The translations under genes and the position numbers were made by a program. The notes beneath the pieces are model-generated. The model did no database searches. It was given only the letters and a program-made list of their open reading frames with translations, and had not been told where the DNA came from. A stretch of 64,000 nt of DNA from Strongyloides papillosus (lineage: Eukaryota; Nematoda; Chromadorea; Rhabditida; Strongyloididae). The stretch is taken from contig SRSI01000012.1 of NCBI GenBank assembly GCA_005656395.1, positions 399,598 through 463,597 on the forward strand, given 5' to 3'. Positions 25,389-37,848 of the stretch are shown in pieces. The stretch's first letter is position 1. Each line of letters opens with the position of its first letter.

Positions 25389-26892
25389 TTCAAAATAATA
25401 TATATTTTTGGAGAAAAGTTTCTTTCATTATCAATTACTGATTTATCTTTTAATTTTATTATGTTTATAAAACACTGGTATTAGAATTGCTATGCAAAAA
25501 AAATAGTTTATATACATTAATATAAGGGATAATCCTAAACACTAAACAAATTAATTTTAGCATATATTGAGGGAAGTATTTGGTTTCATAACACTTTATT
25601 TGCTTATTTATACTTTTATATTTATACAAAACAGTTTTTATCATTTATTGTTACATTTGGATAAATAAAATTATTTGTTATTTTAATGCCTCTGAATCAA
25701 TTCTATCTTACTCATTAATCTAAAATAATATTTTCATTGTGAAATCTAAAAACAAAATAGTATAGAAATGCAATAAAGAATGGCAAATACAACTAAAATG
25801 ACTATGTTAAAAATAAACTAATGAAAAGATTGTACTTTCTTAAATTATTTTATTTTTGTTGATTTGCATTTTTTCTTCAATTTTCATTTCTTTTTACAAT
25901 TTATATTTGGTTTCATTAAGTTTGACAAATACAATTATATTAAATCAAATTTTTAATCTCATAAAAAATCATAATAATAATATTTTTTAGCATTATCAAA
26001 TATAAGATATTCATTTTATTAAAGATATATTAGTTGAACCTATCTCTTTTTTCTTTACTAAATAAGATACAATTAAGAATTTGTAATAAAAATTTCCACT
26101 AGTTGTGTAAGGAACAAATTGTAAATCATTTTTAGTAAAAAAAATTTAAAAACTTACAAATTGATAGGTATCCATTATCTCTTTATTAAGTAAATCAAAT
26201 TCACTATTCTCATTTATAATACCATTGCACATAAATCTTTTTTTATGCTAAAACTTAATCTATTAGTGTATTTAAATTTCAATGTATCATTTACGATAAT
26301 TTAAAAAATTTTTCAATTAGTATTCTATTTGTCATTTTTTAATTTAAAGAGTAGCAATACCTTTAAAAAAATTTTGACATAACATTTTATAATAAGTTGA
26401 AAGATATTAGTGTATTGTTATTATGAATTGATTTTTTAAAACTTTTATCTATGATGTATTCTTTCAATTATTTATTATCCAGTAATATTTACTTGTCTCA
26501 AAAAAAAGATGTATTTAAATTACCAATACTCTTCAAGTAAAAATTTATTGGGTAATTTTTATTTCTTTGACATCTGGAAATAATATGCTACATCCATTAA
26601 TTTACCCATTAAAAGTTCCAAAAGATAAACATATACTTTTTTATTCAATATAATAACCGTTAAATGTGAAATATTATTTATAAGAATTAATCTATATCTA
26701 AAATATGTCTATGATTCAATTATAATTTAAAAAAAATAACCAAAGTATAAATATAATTGTGGTAAAAAAAGTTATATTTTTAAAGACAATGCCGCTCCTA
26801 AAGTTATTATATGGTGGAAAAAAGAATTTATACTGTCAACTTTTATGAACGTTTTGTCGGCAACCTGAACTTTTATAGTATTCTTCCGGAAC
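25389..26892. other. Intergenic region between rpe-1 and the Twist-like gene
   Basis: This 1.5-kb AT-rich stretch holds the rpe-1 promoter and the bHLH gene's 3' UTR. No ORF with recognisable family motifs was found on either strand. Confidence 0.5.
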
Positions 26893-27629
26893 TTATATTG
26901 AGTACGGAACAATAGAAGAGCTGGGCAATAAAGAATTATAATTATTTGAGAATGAAGAAGATTCTTTATTAATTATACCAGATGTTAATGATGAAGATGT
27001 CAGTGTATGATTATACCAAGTATTAGATGAAGCAATTTTTCCCTGATTTTGATATCCATCGTTCCAAGAATAATCAGGTCCAAACCAAGATCCATATTGA
27101 TTCATTTGTGAAACATATTTATTATTTATTGAATTTCCTGAATTAGTAGAAGAGTTTATATTACATTGCATATAATTACTATTCCTTCTTCTATCTATTT
27201 CATCATATGTCACAGAACTTGTTGTAACTTCATTTCTCCACATGTTAAAAGCTCCCTGAAAATTTATATCACCATTCTCATTTGTAAATACTTCAATACT
27301 TGCAGCTAATTCTTTATTTCCTTCCATTGTTTCATTTTCTTTTGATAAAATACCAAGAAATGTTATATATTCAGCTGCTACTTTTAGAGTATGAATTTTT
27401 GACATTTTATCAGAAGGCATAGTTGGGATTTTTTTCCTTAACATTGAAAAAGCATCGTTCAATTCCTAAAAATTAAATTTTAAAAAAATCACATATTTTT
27501 TAGTTAATATAAATGTATTACTTTTGTTCGTTGCCTTTCACGTTGATTTGCTGAAGCTCTTTGTACCAATGCTTCTTCCTCACTCTGACCTTTCTTCCTG
27601 GAAACCATATGCCTTTTGTGTGCAACCAT
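26893..27629 (-). CDS. hlh-8: Twist-family bHLH transcription factor (HLH-8-like)
   Basis: Twist factors bind CANNTG E-boxes as dimers and specify mesoderm and non-striated muscle. Exons 27629-27522 and 27465-26893 (56-bp intron, phase 0) encode 226 residues. The bHLH spans about residues 25-80: basic region [14 protein letters not shown], helix 1 [14 protein letters not shown], loop [10 protein letters not shown], helix 2 [16 protein letters not shown]. The intron splits the basic region from helix 1. The loop and helix 1 match C. elegans HLH-8 closely (from memory). A downstream FNMWR motif resembles the Twist/WR box. The C-terminal 100 residues are Ser/Asn/Tyr-rich and probably disordered. 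An E-box, GCACGTGC, lies about 155 bp upstream of the ATG. Confidence 0.9.
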
Positions 27630-28202
27630 ATTGAAAATATTAAAATAATAAATAGAAATATATTATTTCAAACGAGTTACTAAACTAATGAGTTTACTTA
27701 AATGCCATAATACATATCTCTAAAAGTTAAGAGTCATTTACATTTAAACACCTCCTTTGATCTCAAATCACTGGATGTATTGAAGCACGTGCTAATGGTT
27801 AACTTTTTATTTTATATATACTGTCAACTCCTCCTAGCTAATAGAAAAAGAAAATATTTTTTGAAATCATTCTACCATTATCTCTTATTTTTACAATTAT
27901 ATTTTTGTAAACATGTATATTTATATTGGAAGAAATAATTTTTAAGTGATCTCCTTATAGAAAAAATAGATAAAAAATATAATAGTAGTTGATAGATATA
28001 AAAACAAATTTATAACAATTTTTTCACTGTACGAAAGTATTATTAAGTCTTATAAATTAGAAATTAAAATCGTAACTCGTAATAGACATATTATCAACAA
28101 ATTAATGATAAGAAATATATACTTTATTCAAAACATATCCTGTATCAGCAAATGCAATCATTACTATATAAATAAAAATTACAACATCCAAATATAAAAA
28201 AA
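27630..28202. promoter_or_regulatory. Divergent promoter region, hlh-8 / GlcNAc-6-P deacetylase
   Basis: This 573-bp region separates two divergently transcribed genes and must carry both promoters. It contains one CACGTG E-box (27785-27792). No other motif can be assigned. Confidence 0.45.
27785..27792. promoter_or_regulatory. Palindromic E-box GCACGTGC
   Basis: An 8-bp palindrome contains CACGTG, the core recognised by bHLH proteins of the MYC/USF class. It lies between the hlh-8 and deacetylase start codons. Twist dimers usually prefer other CANNTG cores, so autoregulation is not established. Confidence 0.35.
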
Positions 28203-29858
28203 ATGATGCTTGTTGATTATTCCTCTCCTATTTTGTGTAAGCCAAATCCAGGAAAAATAATCCAATTTACTAACTGTAAAATTGTACTCGGTCAAGATAT
28301 CGTTGAAGGTGATTTATGGACTCTGGATGGAAAAATAATTGATGGAAAAAAAGTATTTTTTGATAAAAAAGAATTTGCAGATATTAAAGTTAATTGTAAA
28401 GGATTAATTATTTCACCATCTTTCATTGATGTTCAAATTAATGGTAAATTTTTATTTATATTTAAACTTCAAATATTTATTTTTATTTATTTAGGTGCTT
28501 TTGGTGTTGACTTTTCATCTTTAACAAAATATAATTTTATTAACGGATTAATATTTGTTGCTGAAAAATTACTATCATTTGGCGTAACATCATTTTGTCC
28601 TACAATTATTACTTCACCTTCACAATATTATCATGATGTTATTCCGTTAATGAAATTTAGAAAGGAGCAAATTGACTATACCAAACCTAGGGCTAATATA
28701 CTTGGTCTTCATTTAGAAGGACCATTTATTGCAAAATCTAAGAAGGGTGCACACCCAGAAAGACATATTATTGATTCATTTCTCCCAAATCCTTTAGATA
28801 CGTTAATTAATATTTATGGTCCTCACCTTTTTGATGGTGATGTAAATATCATAACACTTGCTCCAGAAACAAAAGGATCAAAAGAAATAATAAATTATTG
28901 TTCCTCTAAAAACATAAAAATTTCTTTAGGACACTCTGATTGTACAATACTTGATGGTGAAGAAGCAATCAAAAATGGTGCTGTTAAAATAACACATCTT
29001 TTTAATGCTATGAAAAATGTGAGTAACAATATTAAATTACAATAATATGATTTATGTTATAACACTATTTATTTTAGTATCATCATAGAGATCCTGGTTT
29101 AATTGGGTTGATTAATACACCAACAATTAATAAAAATTTATTTTACGGTATTATATGTGATGGAATACATACTCATCCATCAGCTATTAAACTTGCACAT
29201 CAAGCTAATTCAAATGGATTACTTATAGTTTCTGATGCAATGGCAGCTTTAGGTATGGGAGATGGAATTCATCGTTTGGGGGATCAAACTATAAGTGTTA
29301 AAAATAACCATGCAACTGTTGATGGAACAAACATAACAGCAGGAAGGTAAAAATATTTATTTTAACATATATTAATATATAACTCTTAGCAAAGCGTAGT
29401 ATTATCGATTGGTGGATAAAAAATGTCTATTTTTTATGTTTATCAAAAATATGTTTTTTTTTTCCTCATGAATAATAATTTATTTTTAGTGTCGCATCAA
29501 TACCAAGTTGCGTTAAAACACTTCAAAATATAACAAATTGTTCATTAAGTTCAGCTCTCCAAAGCGCTTCTTTTAAAGCAGGTTTGTTTTATAAACTTTT
29601 TATATATTAGCAATATATGTGTATATCAGTATAGTCTCTATACAACGTCTATACTATCTAATTATTTTAATCATAATAAAAACATTTAGATTCTTTTTTA
29701 TTATACATTACTTTTCTTTTTTAGCTAAATTATTGGGTATTTCGAATATGATTGGTGATCTTTCAAAAATCGGATCAAACGGAGATTTTATACTAGTTGA
29801 TGAAGATGTAAATGTTCATTGCACCTTTATTAATAGTGTTAAAGTTTATGAAATATAA
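28203..29858 (+). CDS. N-acetylglucosamine-6-phosphate deacetylase (AMDHD2)
   Basis: This enzyme deacetylates GlcNAc-6-phosphate to glucosamine-6-phosphate, recycling amino sugars and limiting hexosamine flux. Exons: 28203-28443, 28495-29018, 29078-29346, 29490-29581, 29725-29858; all phases match, giving 419 residues (human AMDHD2 409). Amidohydrolase-fold motifs are present: IDVQING-AFGVDFS across intron 1, LHLEGPFI with the metal Glu, KGAHPERH, LGHSDCT and ITHLFNAM with metal His residues, ICDGIHTHP, and VSDAMAALGMG with the catalytic Asp. The second of two tandem ATGs could equally be used. The gene lies 288 bp upstream of an SLC36-like transporter on the same strand. From memory, C. elegans F59B2.3 and F59B2.2 are neighbours in the same way. 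Confidence 0.95.
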
Positions 29859-30146
29859 ATAACTAATTGATGATTTGCTTATACATATCTTTAAATTAGT
29901 CATCAATGTATTTGTGACCTGACTTCTTTTGTTATAAAATACTATTCTTGGGAAAAACTCTATAATGACAAATAATCATATATAATCGATATATGTACAT
30001 TGTTATCATACACTCTTTAATCATTGATTTTCACTAAGATTTATTTTCTTTTAAAACTTTTGTAGTAGTATTTAACGTTTTTAGTATATTTTTTTTTAAA
30101 AATTAGATATATTTTGAATAAAAAATAATTTTTTAGAACATTTGAA

Positions 30147-31519
30147 ATGACAGAAACATCCAATTCTGTCAATGATGTAGGACCATTGGTGACTCCAACT
30201 AGATCCGGTGATGTTATATCGTAAGTTATTATATTTATAATTCTTTTACTTGTTATTTTAGTCCTCATCGTGCGGTATTAACATTATCCAAGTCTATGCT
30301 TAATGCTGGTTGTTTTTCGTTACCTTTGGCTTGGCGTCTAGGAGGATTATGGATGTCTTTTTTTCTTACATTTGTAATTGCCGGTTTTAATTGGTATGGT
30401 AATCATATTCTAGTAAAATCATCTCAACATCTTGCAAAAAAATCTTCTCGTTCCTCACTTGATTATGGACATTTTGCTAAAAAAGTTTGTGATTATTCTA
30501 GTGTACCATTTTTAAATAGAAATAGTAAAAGAATAATGTATGTAGTTAATATAACAATTCTTTTTTATCAACTTGGAATGTGTAGTGTAGCAATATTATT
30601 TATTTCAAAGAATATGACTAATCTTTTGGGAGATTATATTGGTGGTACTCCTTATTTTCAGATGGTTGTAATGGCATCTATTGCTACAGTTTTTATACTA
30701 GCCACAAATATGTTCACAGAGTTGCGTGTTATCTCAATCTTTGCAATGATTTCTTCTATCTTCTTTATCATTGGAACAATTATAATTATGCAGTATACAA
30801 TTACAAGAAAAAATATATGGTATAAATTACCAGGATACACAAATTTAAAAGATACAATGGTGTTTATTGGAATTTCTATGTATTCATTTGAAGGACAAAC
30901 AATGATACTACCAATAGAAAATAAAATGGAAAATCCATCTGAATTTTTAAATAATTGTGGTGTTCTCCCAACAACAATGATGTTATGTACAATTTTCATG
31001 ACTGCCTTAGGATTTTTCGGATATACAAGTTTTGGTGATGAAATTCACCCAACAATTACAACTAACATGCCGAAAACCGGATTATATTCTGTTGTCAATG
31101 CTTTTCTCATGATTCAATCAATTTTAGGACATTCTATTGCTATGTATGTTGTCTTTGATATGTTTACTAATGGTTTCAAGAGAAAATTTACTGCTCGGTT
31201 TCCAAATGTTCATAAACAGATTGTTGATAAAGGCTTTAGGATATTTTGGGTTTTACTAACTTACTTTATGGCAATACTTATTCCCCAACTTGAAACCATG
31301 ATAGCTCTCGTTGGTGTAACTTCTGGAACACTATGCGGTCTAGTCTATCCACCACTTTTTCAAATTATTACATTTTGGGATGATTGGAAATTATCATACA
31401 CTAAAAAACAAAGATATACACGAATTGGAATTAACGTAGCTGTAATTTGTGTAGGATTGTTTGCCATAGTTGCTGGACTTTACGCCAACATTTCTAGGGC
31501 TATAGGAGAAAATGTATAA
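30147..31519 (+). CDS. skat-1: SLC36/AAAP-type amino acid transporter (SKAT-1-like)
   Basis: This is a membrane amino acid or indole transporter of the AAAP family. Exons 30147-30220 and 30262-31519 (41-bp intron, phase 2) give 443 residues with about eleven hydrophobic segments after a short cytosolic N-terminus. TM1 has the family SMLNAGCFSLPLAW stretch (a variant of the usual G-x-GxLxLP), and TM6 has a MYSFEGQTMILPIENKM motif matching the PAT/SLC36 hallmark. The ATG follows TTTTTTAG at 30136, a probable trans-splice acceptor, consistent with a downstream operon position. The name rests partly on the remembered C. elegans neighbourhood (F59B2.2 beside F59B2.3). The substrate, tryptophan or kynurenine-like in SKAT-1, cannot be read from the sequence. 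Confidence 0.85.
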
Positions 31520-32405
31520 CTTATAATATTGTACATACAAAGTAATACTTTGGTGAAATATTTAATCAACAATTTTTTTAAAAATTTTTTACTTTAAAAA
31601 TTACGGTTATTATGATTTACAAATGAAAAGTAACTGAAGAAAGGATCTTCTATGGCCAAAAAATAATTATAAATACTGTAATATTTATTAATATATTATT
31701 ATATAGAAAAATTATTATTTATTCGAAAATATAAATGAAACGCATGTATGCAAAACAAAAAATTTATATGTTTTATTTATTAATTTATATTTAAATGTTT
31801 TTATAATGACTCACAATTGAAAAGGTACCATATTATTAAAGTTAGATAAAATTTTAGTTACACATTACCTTACTGAAAATATCCATAATAATTATTCAAT
31901 TCCAAACATATATGGTCTGCTATTTATATATCATGGTGTTATTTATGATCACATACCTTTGAATATATTTTAAAAATAGTCAACGAAAAATTAGAAATAA
32001 TCTTTGATATTAAATGTTTTTTGAGTGTTAAGGTCAACATTCCATTGAGAAATTTGTATAATATTTTTAATAAAAGTTTATTTAATATTATAAATCACAT
32101 GATTTTCTTGCTTTAAATAATGATTTTGTACTTTATTTTAGTAAATTTCATCATTAAGAATAAAACAAAGTTTAAGTATAACTTTTCCTATTTCTTATCA
32201 CATGGTATAATTTAACTGTTTCTAGTTTTGAAAAATTTTAGGTATATATTTCATTACAAGGTACGAAAGGATAGGAAAATATATTTAAAATAGGAATGAT
32301 TAATTAGTTTTCAGAATAAAAAATTGTATATTCGTTTAATATTTATTATAAAAAACCTGATAAACAATGCTTATACAGTATATTACTCAAAAAAAATACT
32401 TCTCC
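31520..32405. other. Convergent 3' region, transporter / lin-9
   Basis: This 886-bp AT-rich stretch lies between two convergent stop codons. It should hold both 3' UTRs. No coding signal was found. Confidence 0.5.
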
Positions 32406-34071
32406 TTAGTCACTTTTCCCATTGTCCTCAAAAATTTTAACAAGTTCTTTAAAATTTACTTCAATTTCACCTTCGAAAGTTCTTCTATTTTCTCTCATTA
32501 TATTATCCTTCATTTCTGACATATCATCAGTAATAGTAGTATAAAAGTTATATAAATTAACTTCTTTCTTTTCACATCCAAAAGTCCTAAACATCAATAG
32601 TAACTTTGTAAGATTCTTTATTAAAGTTTTTGTCTTCTCACAATGTATATTTATTTGATTATTGCAATTCTTCGTTATCATCTTCGCATGAATCTCACTG
32701 ACTTTAATAATTCTATCAGTTTTACAGTAATTTGTTGGCTGAAGGTTACTAATATATTCATTAACTATTTTTATATAATTTTTTGTTGTTTCGTTAATTT
32801 TTTCTAGTTGAATGATTGATTTTCCATATGACTGTTGAAGCTCAAAAGGATATTCACCAGAAACAAGATGACATTTTTCTGCTTCACCATTCAAAAGCTT
32901 TAAATGTGTAATTATTTCTTTTTTCATATTAACTAATTTATGAAGTTTTACCAATAAAACTAGCATACGAACTGGAAAGTTACCAACTTTATCATCTTTA
33001 GCAACTGATACTGTTGATATTTGTCTAGGGGGTGGATGTTTCACGGTACAGTCATTATCAATGTCATCCTTAAAATTTAAAATTTTACTATTATCATCTT
33101 CACTATATATATCATTTCTAGGAAAATCTTTACATGAACTATTTCTAAATTGGTCAATAAAATACTGAACTGATACCAATTCAGGTAATATTTCAGGCAT
33201 TACATTCACGTCATCAACTAACATTGGTGGCAAACTAGTATCATCTTCAAATATAATTCTAAATGAATTTTCATGGACTGCATCGATTCTCCCATAAAAT
33301 ACTCCGACCATATGTTTAGTTAGTCGTACAAATACATTTTGTCCAACAGCCAATGGTCTTGGAATCTTCAATGGTAAATCATTAGCCCAATCTGGTTGTA
33401 AAATACTTATGTTCCCATTATATATCATTCGTAATTTATTTCTTTTCATCTCTATCGCTTGCATTTCCTCAAAAAGATAATTTTGTGAAAATCTCCTCGG
33501 TTTTCCAATCAATTTCTTTACGATCCTCCATTCAGGCATAGTTAAAACCCTAGTCTTTAAATTAGGAAAATCAGTTTTTAAGCATGTATTAAAATCATTA
33601 TCACCCAAATATAATTGGTGATCTAAAGCTGAGTAGAAAAATTCATATTGCATCCATTGCCTCGTCTTTTTTAATTTTGTACAGAAAATTGAACAACGCG
33701 AATTTTTTCTTTTTAATTCGTTTATGTCAATTTTCGATGGTCTTAACATTTTTCTTCCTTGTCTATTGTAGGTTGAACTGATGTTTGTTAAGGAATTTTC
33801 ACCAGAATTATCGTTTTTTCTATCTGATTCTTCAATTTTTACATTAAGACTTTTATGTCTAGAAATAATTATAGAGGTTAAAGAGAAAAAAATACCTTTT
33901 TCTTGATTTTTCAGTTGATTCCCCATAATCAAAAGCATAGGTGGAATCAAAATAATCCTTATATCTTGTTGGTGGTTTTGAAATCTCCCTTAATTGATAT
34001 TTATGTGGGGATTCGTTACAATTCTCAGAAATAAATCTCTTTTTAGATGGAGAGCCACTATCACTAGCCAT
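32406..34071 (-). CDS. lin-9: LIN-9 (MuvB/DREAM complex subunit)
   Basis: LIN-9 is a core subunit of the MuvB/DREAM complex that represses or activates cell-cycle genes with E2F/RB or MYB. Exons 34071-33896 and 33858-32406 (37-bp intron, phase 2) encode 542 residues. The DIRP domain starts near residue 128: WMQYEFFYSALDHQLYLGD, then FPNLKTRVLTMPEWRIVKKL and GKPRRFS. A Tudor-like segment follows (PLAVGQNVFVRLTKHMVGVF, GRIDAVHENSFRIIFED). The C-terminal third has MLVLLVKLHKLVNMKKEIIT, matching the conserved coiled helix that binds LIN-52/MYB-B. The N-terminal 80 residues are disordered and basic. The first ATG with an in-frame exon was chosen. The upstream neighbour, 1.7 kb away and divergent, is ORC3. 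Confidence 0.93.
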
Positions 34072-35797
34072 TTTATATTTATTAGAGAAAAAAATTTTCA
34101 AACGATACTTATGTATATTTCTCCAAACTATTTTTTTCATAACAAGAGACACACATTAAGGCGGTTGTTAGTATTTGCATGGTAATCTTTACTTTGTATA
34201 TTTTCATTAACAATATAAACATTTTTAGATTATTGTTTATGAAATTAGTAAAGTAAATCTGGAAATTATTTTGCATAAAGTTTAATAGTTTTTCTGTCCA
34301 TAGTTTATCATAGTTTAACATTCAAAGATCATCTTTTACTCTTGAATTACACTATTGAGTAGATTTTTACTCTGATAAAACTATTTCATTTTTACCGACT
34401 TACATGTGTTTTTTTAAACATTTTTCTATTTATTAGTGAATTTTAATTACTACATAAATCATTAAGATCATTAATTATTAAAATATGCTAGGTAGTTGTT
34501 TTAATGATTTTGATTAAAAATTATGTAAGATAGTTTTGTTTTTCTTATACATTTATATAGATGAATTGATATTTAGAAACTAATTTTTTATTCCTGTAAT
34601 ATTTTACATTTATATTGAAATAAGTAGTCTAAATAATGTGCTTGTACTTAGATTATAATGAGCTCTTTTAGACACATTCAAAAATATTATTATAGAAAAT
34701 TCTTAGTTTTCGTTGATATTTTTTTAATGGTTAATTTGGTATTTTGAATTGGAAACTAAGGAAAAGTAATAGAAAATATGTCTAAGCTAAGTCCATGAAT
34801 AATTTATAAACGGAAATACACTAATTTTATCTATTTTCACTGAGAACAAATTTTTTAATTCAATAGAGATTTCTTTTTCGACTTATTTTTATATTTTTTT
34901 AAATATATCTAAAATGTTTTAGTCGACAGCTAACTTGATACAGTTAAAAAAGTAGTCTATCTAATTATGCAAAAAACAAATTTCATATTCTTCCATAACA
35001 TCCAGTTTTTTGTGTCTAATGATAATAATGTAAGTGTGATACAATGAGATTAGTAATAATAATGTTATAAGTGTCATTTACAAAATGTTGTCTAACAGAA
35101 AAATAATTTTCTGTTGTTATATCAATTTAAAACATTTTTCTAATGAAAATAATATAGTTGAAATACGACACACAAATTGACATGAGGTATTTTAAAAAAA
35201 CGTAAAAATATTTTGTGATTGTTTTTTCAATATTTGAACTACTCTATTACATAACAATCAATAGAAACATATGTATACGTATATTTTTACACTTTTGGTA
35301 TGTGAAACAGTTTTCGATTGGATAACAAGTTAACACACAAATTTAGATAGTAAATTGATTTTTCTTTTTTAAATTTATCATTAATTGCATGCATTTATCA
35401 AATAAAAAGTCATATTTTAATTTAATTGCTCTATTAGTTTTTATTTGGAAAATTCTTATACTTAAAGTAATGTGAGAAATCTATTTTAATTTTAATATTT
35501 GTTCTGCTAACTAATACATAAAAAATTACAGAACATCGTGTTTTTAAATAAATGACTAAACGACTTTCATTTTTAAGTTCTATTAATCATAAAACATGTA
35601 AAAATAATAAAATATAATTTTAGCTACTACTTAAATGACTTATTTTTGTTTTAATCATTAATTACGATATAACTTGATTCATCAGTTAAGCAACACCCTA
35701 AATCGTACTCAACACTTATTATGTCTTGAAACGAAAATATGTTTAACAAAAAATAGACGCCAAAATAAACTATGAGAAAAGTTTTTTAAAAGAGAGG
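34072..35797. promoter_or_regulatory. Divergent intergenic region, lin-9 / ORC3
   Basis: This 1.7-kb AT-rich region lies between two start codons pointing outward and presumably carries both promoters. I saw no ORF with family similarity and no clear TTTSGCGC-type E2F site or CHR element. Confidence 0.45.
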
Positions 35798-37652
35798 ATG
35801 GAAAAACTATTAGAACAGGTACAAGAAGCTTTAGAATCCCCAGATGGTTTTGATAATCTTGACGAAGTTATTGAGGAATCAATTAATACTGAAAAAGGTA
35901 ATTTTTCTTATAAAAAAGTTTTAATTAATTTATTTATGTATTTAGGTGACTTAATTTCAACAATTGTTTTTGAAAGAGGTTTTTGTGATGTTACAAGAAG
36001 ATTGAATAACTTATCCGAAAATCTTATCACTATATGCTCAAGTGATCAATCGTTTGACATACCGACGTTTAATAAACTCCTTCTAACAAACATAAATAAT
36101 ATTTTCTCATCTTCATGCAGCTCTTTGACAGATATGAAACACCTTCATTTAACAGCTGATAGAACAAAAAAATTATACATCGTCATTAAACAGACAGAGT
36201 CTTTTCCCTCTACTACAATAGACAAAATTATCACCACATTATATGAATTGTAAGTTTATGATATATTTAAGCATGATTTATAATAATACTTTTAAATATT
36301 ACTATTCAGAAAATTACCTGTTATTTTAATTTGTTGTGTAAGTACCAACAGAGATTCACTTTTTTTGAAATGCTCAAGATCTAATTATTTACTACTTGAT
36401 ATTAAGTATGCTTCTGTTAACTCGCCTGAAGTTATTTTTGATAAAATATGGAGTAAAATTCAACTAAACAAGGATATTCCCTTTATATTTAGTAATCAAA
36501 TTATTGATAAAGCAAGAGAAAGTTACTTTAATTATAGTTACTCAATAAAGGATATACAGAAATATTTGGAACTTTCTATTGCTTTTCATTTTAACAAAAT
36601 TAATAATGGTCACGTGATAATTGATAAAGTGGGTTTTTTTTATGCGACTTTTAATACATGGTTTTAGTCTAACGATTTTTCTTCATATAAAGATGCTTTC
36701 ATTGATACTTTGTTACTTCTCCATGATATGACGAAAGGTTACTATTCACAGAAAAGTATTTGGTATTTATACTCTATGATATATTCAAATGATGGAAACA
36801 TATTTGATAATACTGATGGAACTGAATTTTTTAGATGGCTTTCAGTATGGAATGTTTGGGGTAGAGAGAAATTTATTGAATGTTTAGAGAATATTGAGGT
36901 CATTATAAACGAAAGTGATTGTGAATTTCTTAAATGTTTGCATGACGATTTAAAGATGTTGTTGGAGAGATTAAATACATTGGATAAAAGGATTGAAGAA
37001 GAGACCAAAAATCAACAAACAAAATTTAACAACATAGGTAATGTAGAGGTAAAAAAAGCAAACAATAAAAACAAGATTCGTATAAATAAAGATGAAAGAC
37101 AAAGAATTTTAAGGGACAAAATGGAATATAAGAAGAATTGTGATTTATTTTCAAAGGATAAAAAGGATATCTTTGAATTTTTGTCAAGATTTTTTAAAAT
37201 GACCTTTAGTCATATGTATAGTGTTAAAGGTTTTTCATATTATTTTATTGAAAATATATCATTTATACAAAGATTGATAGATCCTCCCTCTGACTATTAC
37301 ATTGACATTGATCTAAATCATTTACTTAATAACTCTGATCAGGTAGGTCGTTTAACTTTATTAAGTTATATTCTCTTTATAGTATTTTAACTTAAACACA
37401 AATGATAAATTAGATGTTCCGCTTTCCTATAAACTCCTTCAATCTCTTACTAATATTCATACTACAAAACCAATTTCAATCGAAAAATGGAAACAAGCTT
37501 TTATCAATGACTGCTCTTCTGATGAAAGGATAGATGTTCGATTTAGAAAGACATTGAAAGTTTTGAAACAACTAAGAGTTATTAAAGATGCTAGTGAAAA
37601 TAATGTCGAAAAAATTGTTTGTTTACAACACTCATATACTTTTGCTCAATGA
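35798..37652 (+). CDS. orc-3: Divergent origin recognition complex subunit 3
   Basis: ORC3 is a non-ATPase-like AAA+ subunit of the origin recognition complex that licenses replication origins. Exons: 35798-35897, 35946-36249, 36310-36628, 36668-37342, 37383-37652; all phases match, giving 555 residues (human ORC3 711). Similarity is weak but ordered. The AAA-like core has LPVILICCVSTNRDSLFL and YLLLDIKYASVNSPEVIFDK, then FIFSNQIIDKARESYFNYSY-type lid sequence and YLELSIAFHFNKI. The C-terminal winged helix has PISIEKWKQAF, RIDVRFRKTLKVLKQLRVI and a final VCLQHSY. There is no Walker A motif, as usual for ORC3. The donor at 36629 (GTGGGT) is weaker than the others but is the one that keeps frame. 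The gene is 196 bp upstream of VMA21 on the same strand. Confidence 0.75.
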
Positions 37653-37848
37653 TATCTGAAAATGTGTTCCTAACTTTATTTATTTTTTTTACGATCTACT
37701 TTTTTTTAATTATTTATTCTTTTTTAAATTTAACATTCCATGGTTTTATAATTTTTTTATTCATGGCTTATTTGTCCACTTCGTTTACTTTGTTACTATT
37801 TTATATATGAAAATTTTTTTATTCACACTTTTGTTTTAGATTTTTATT

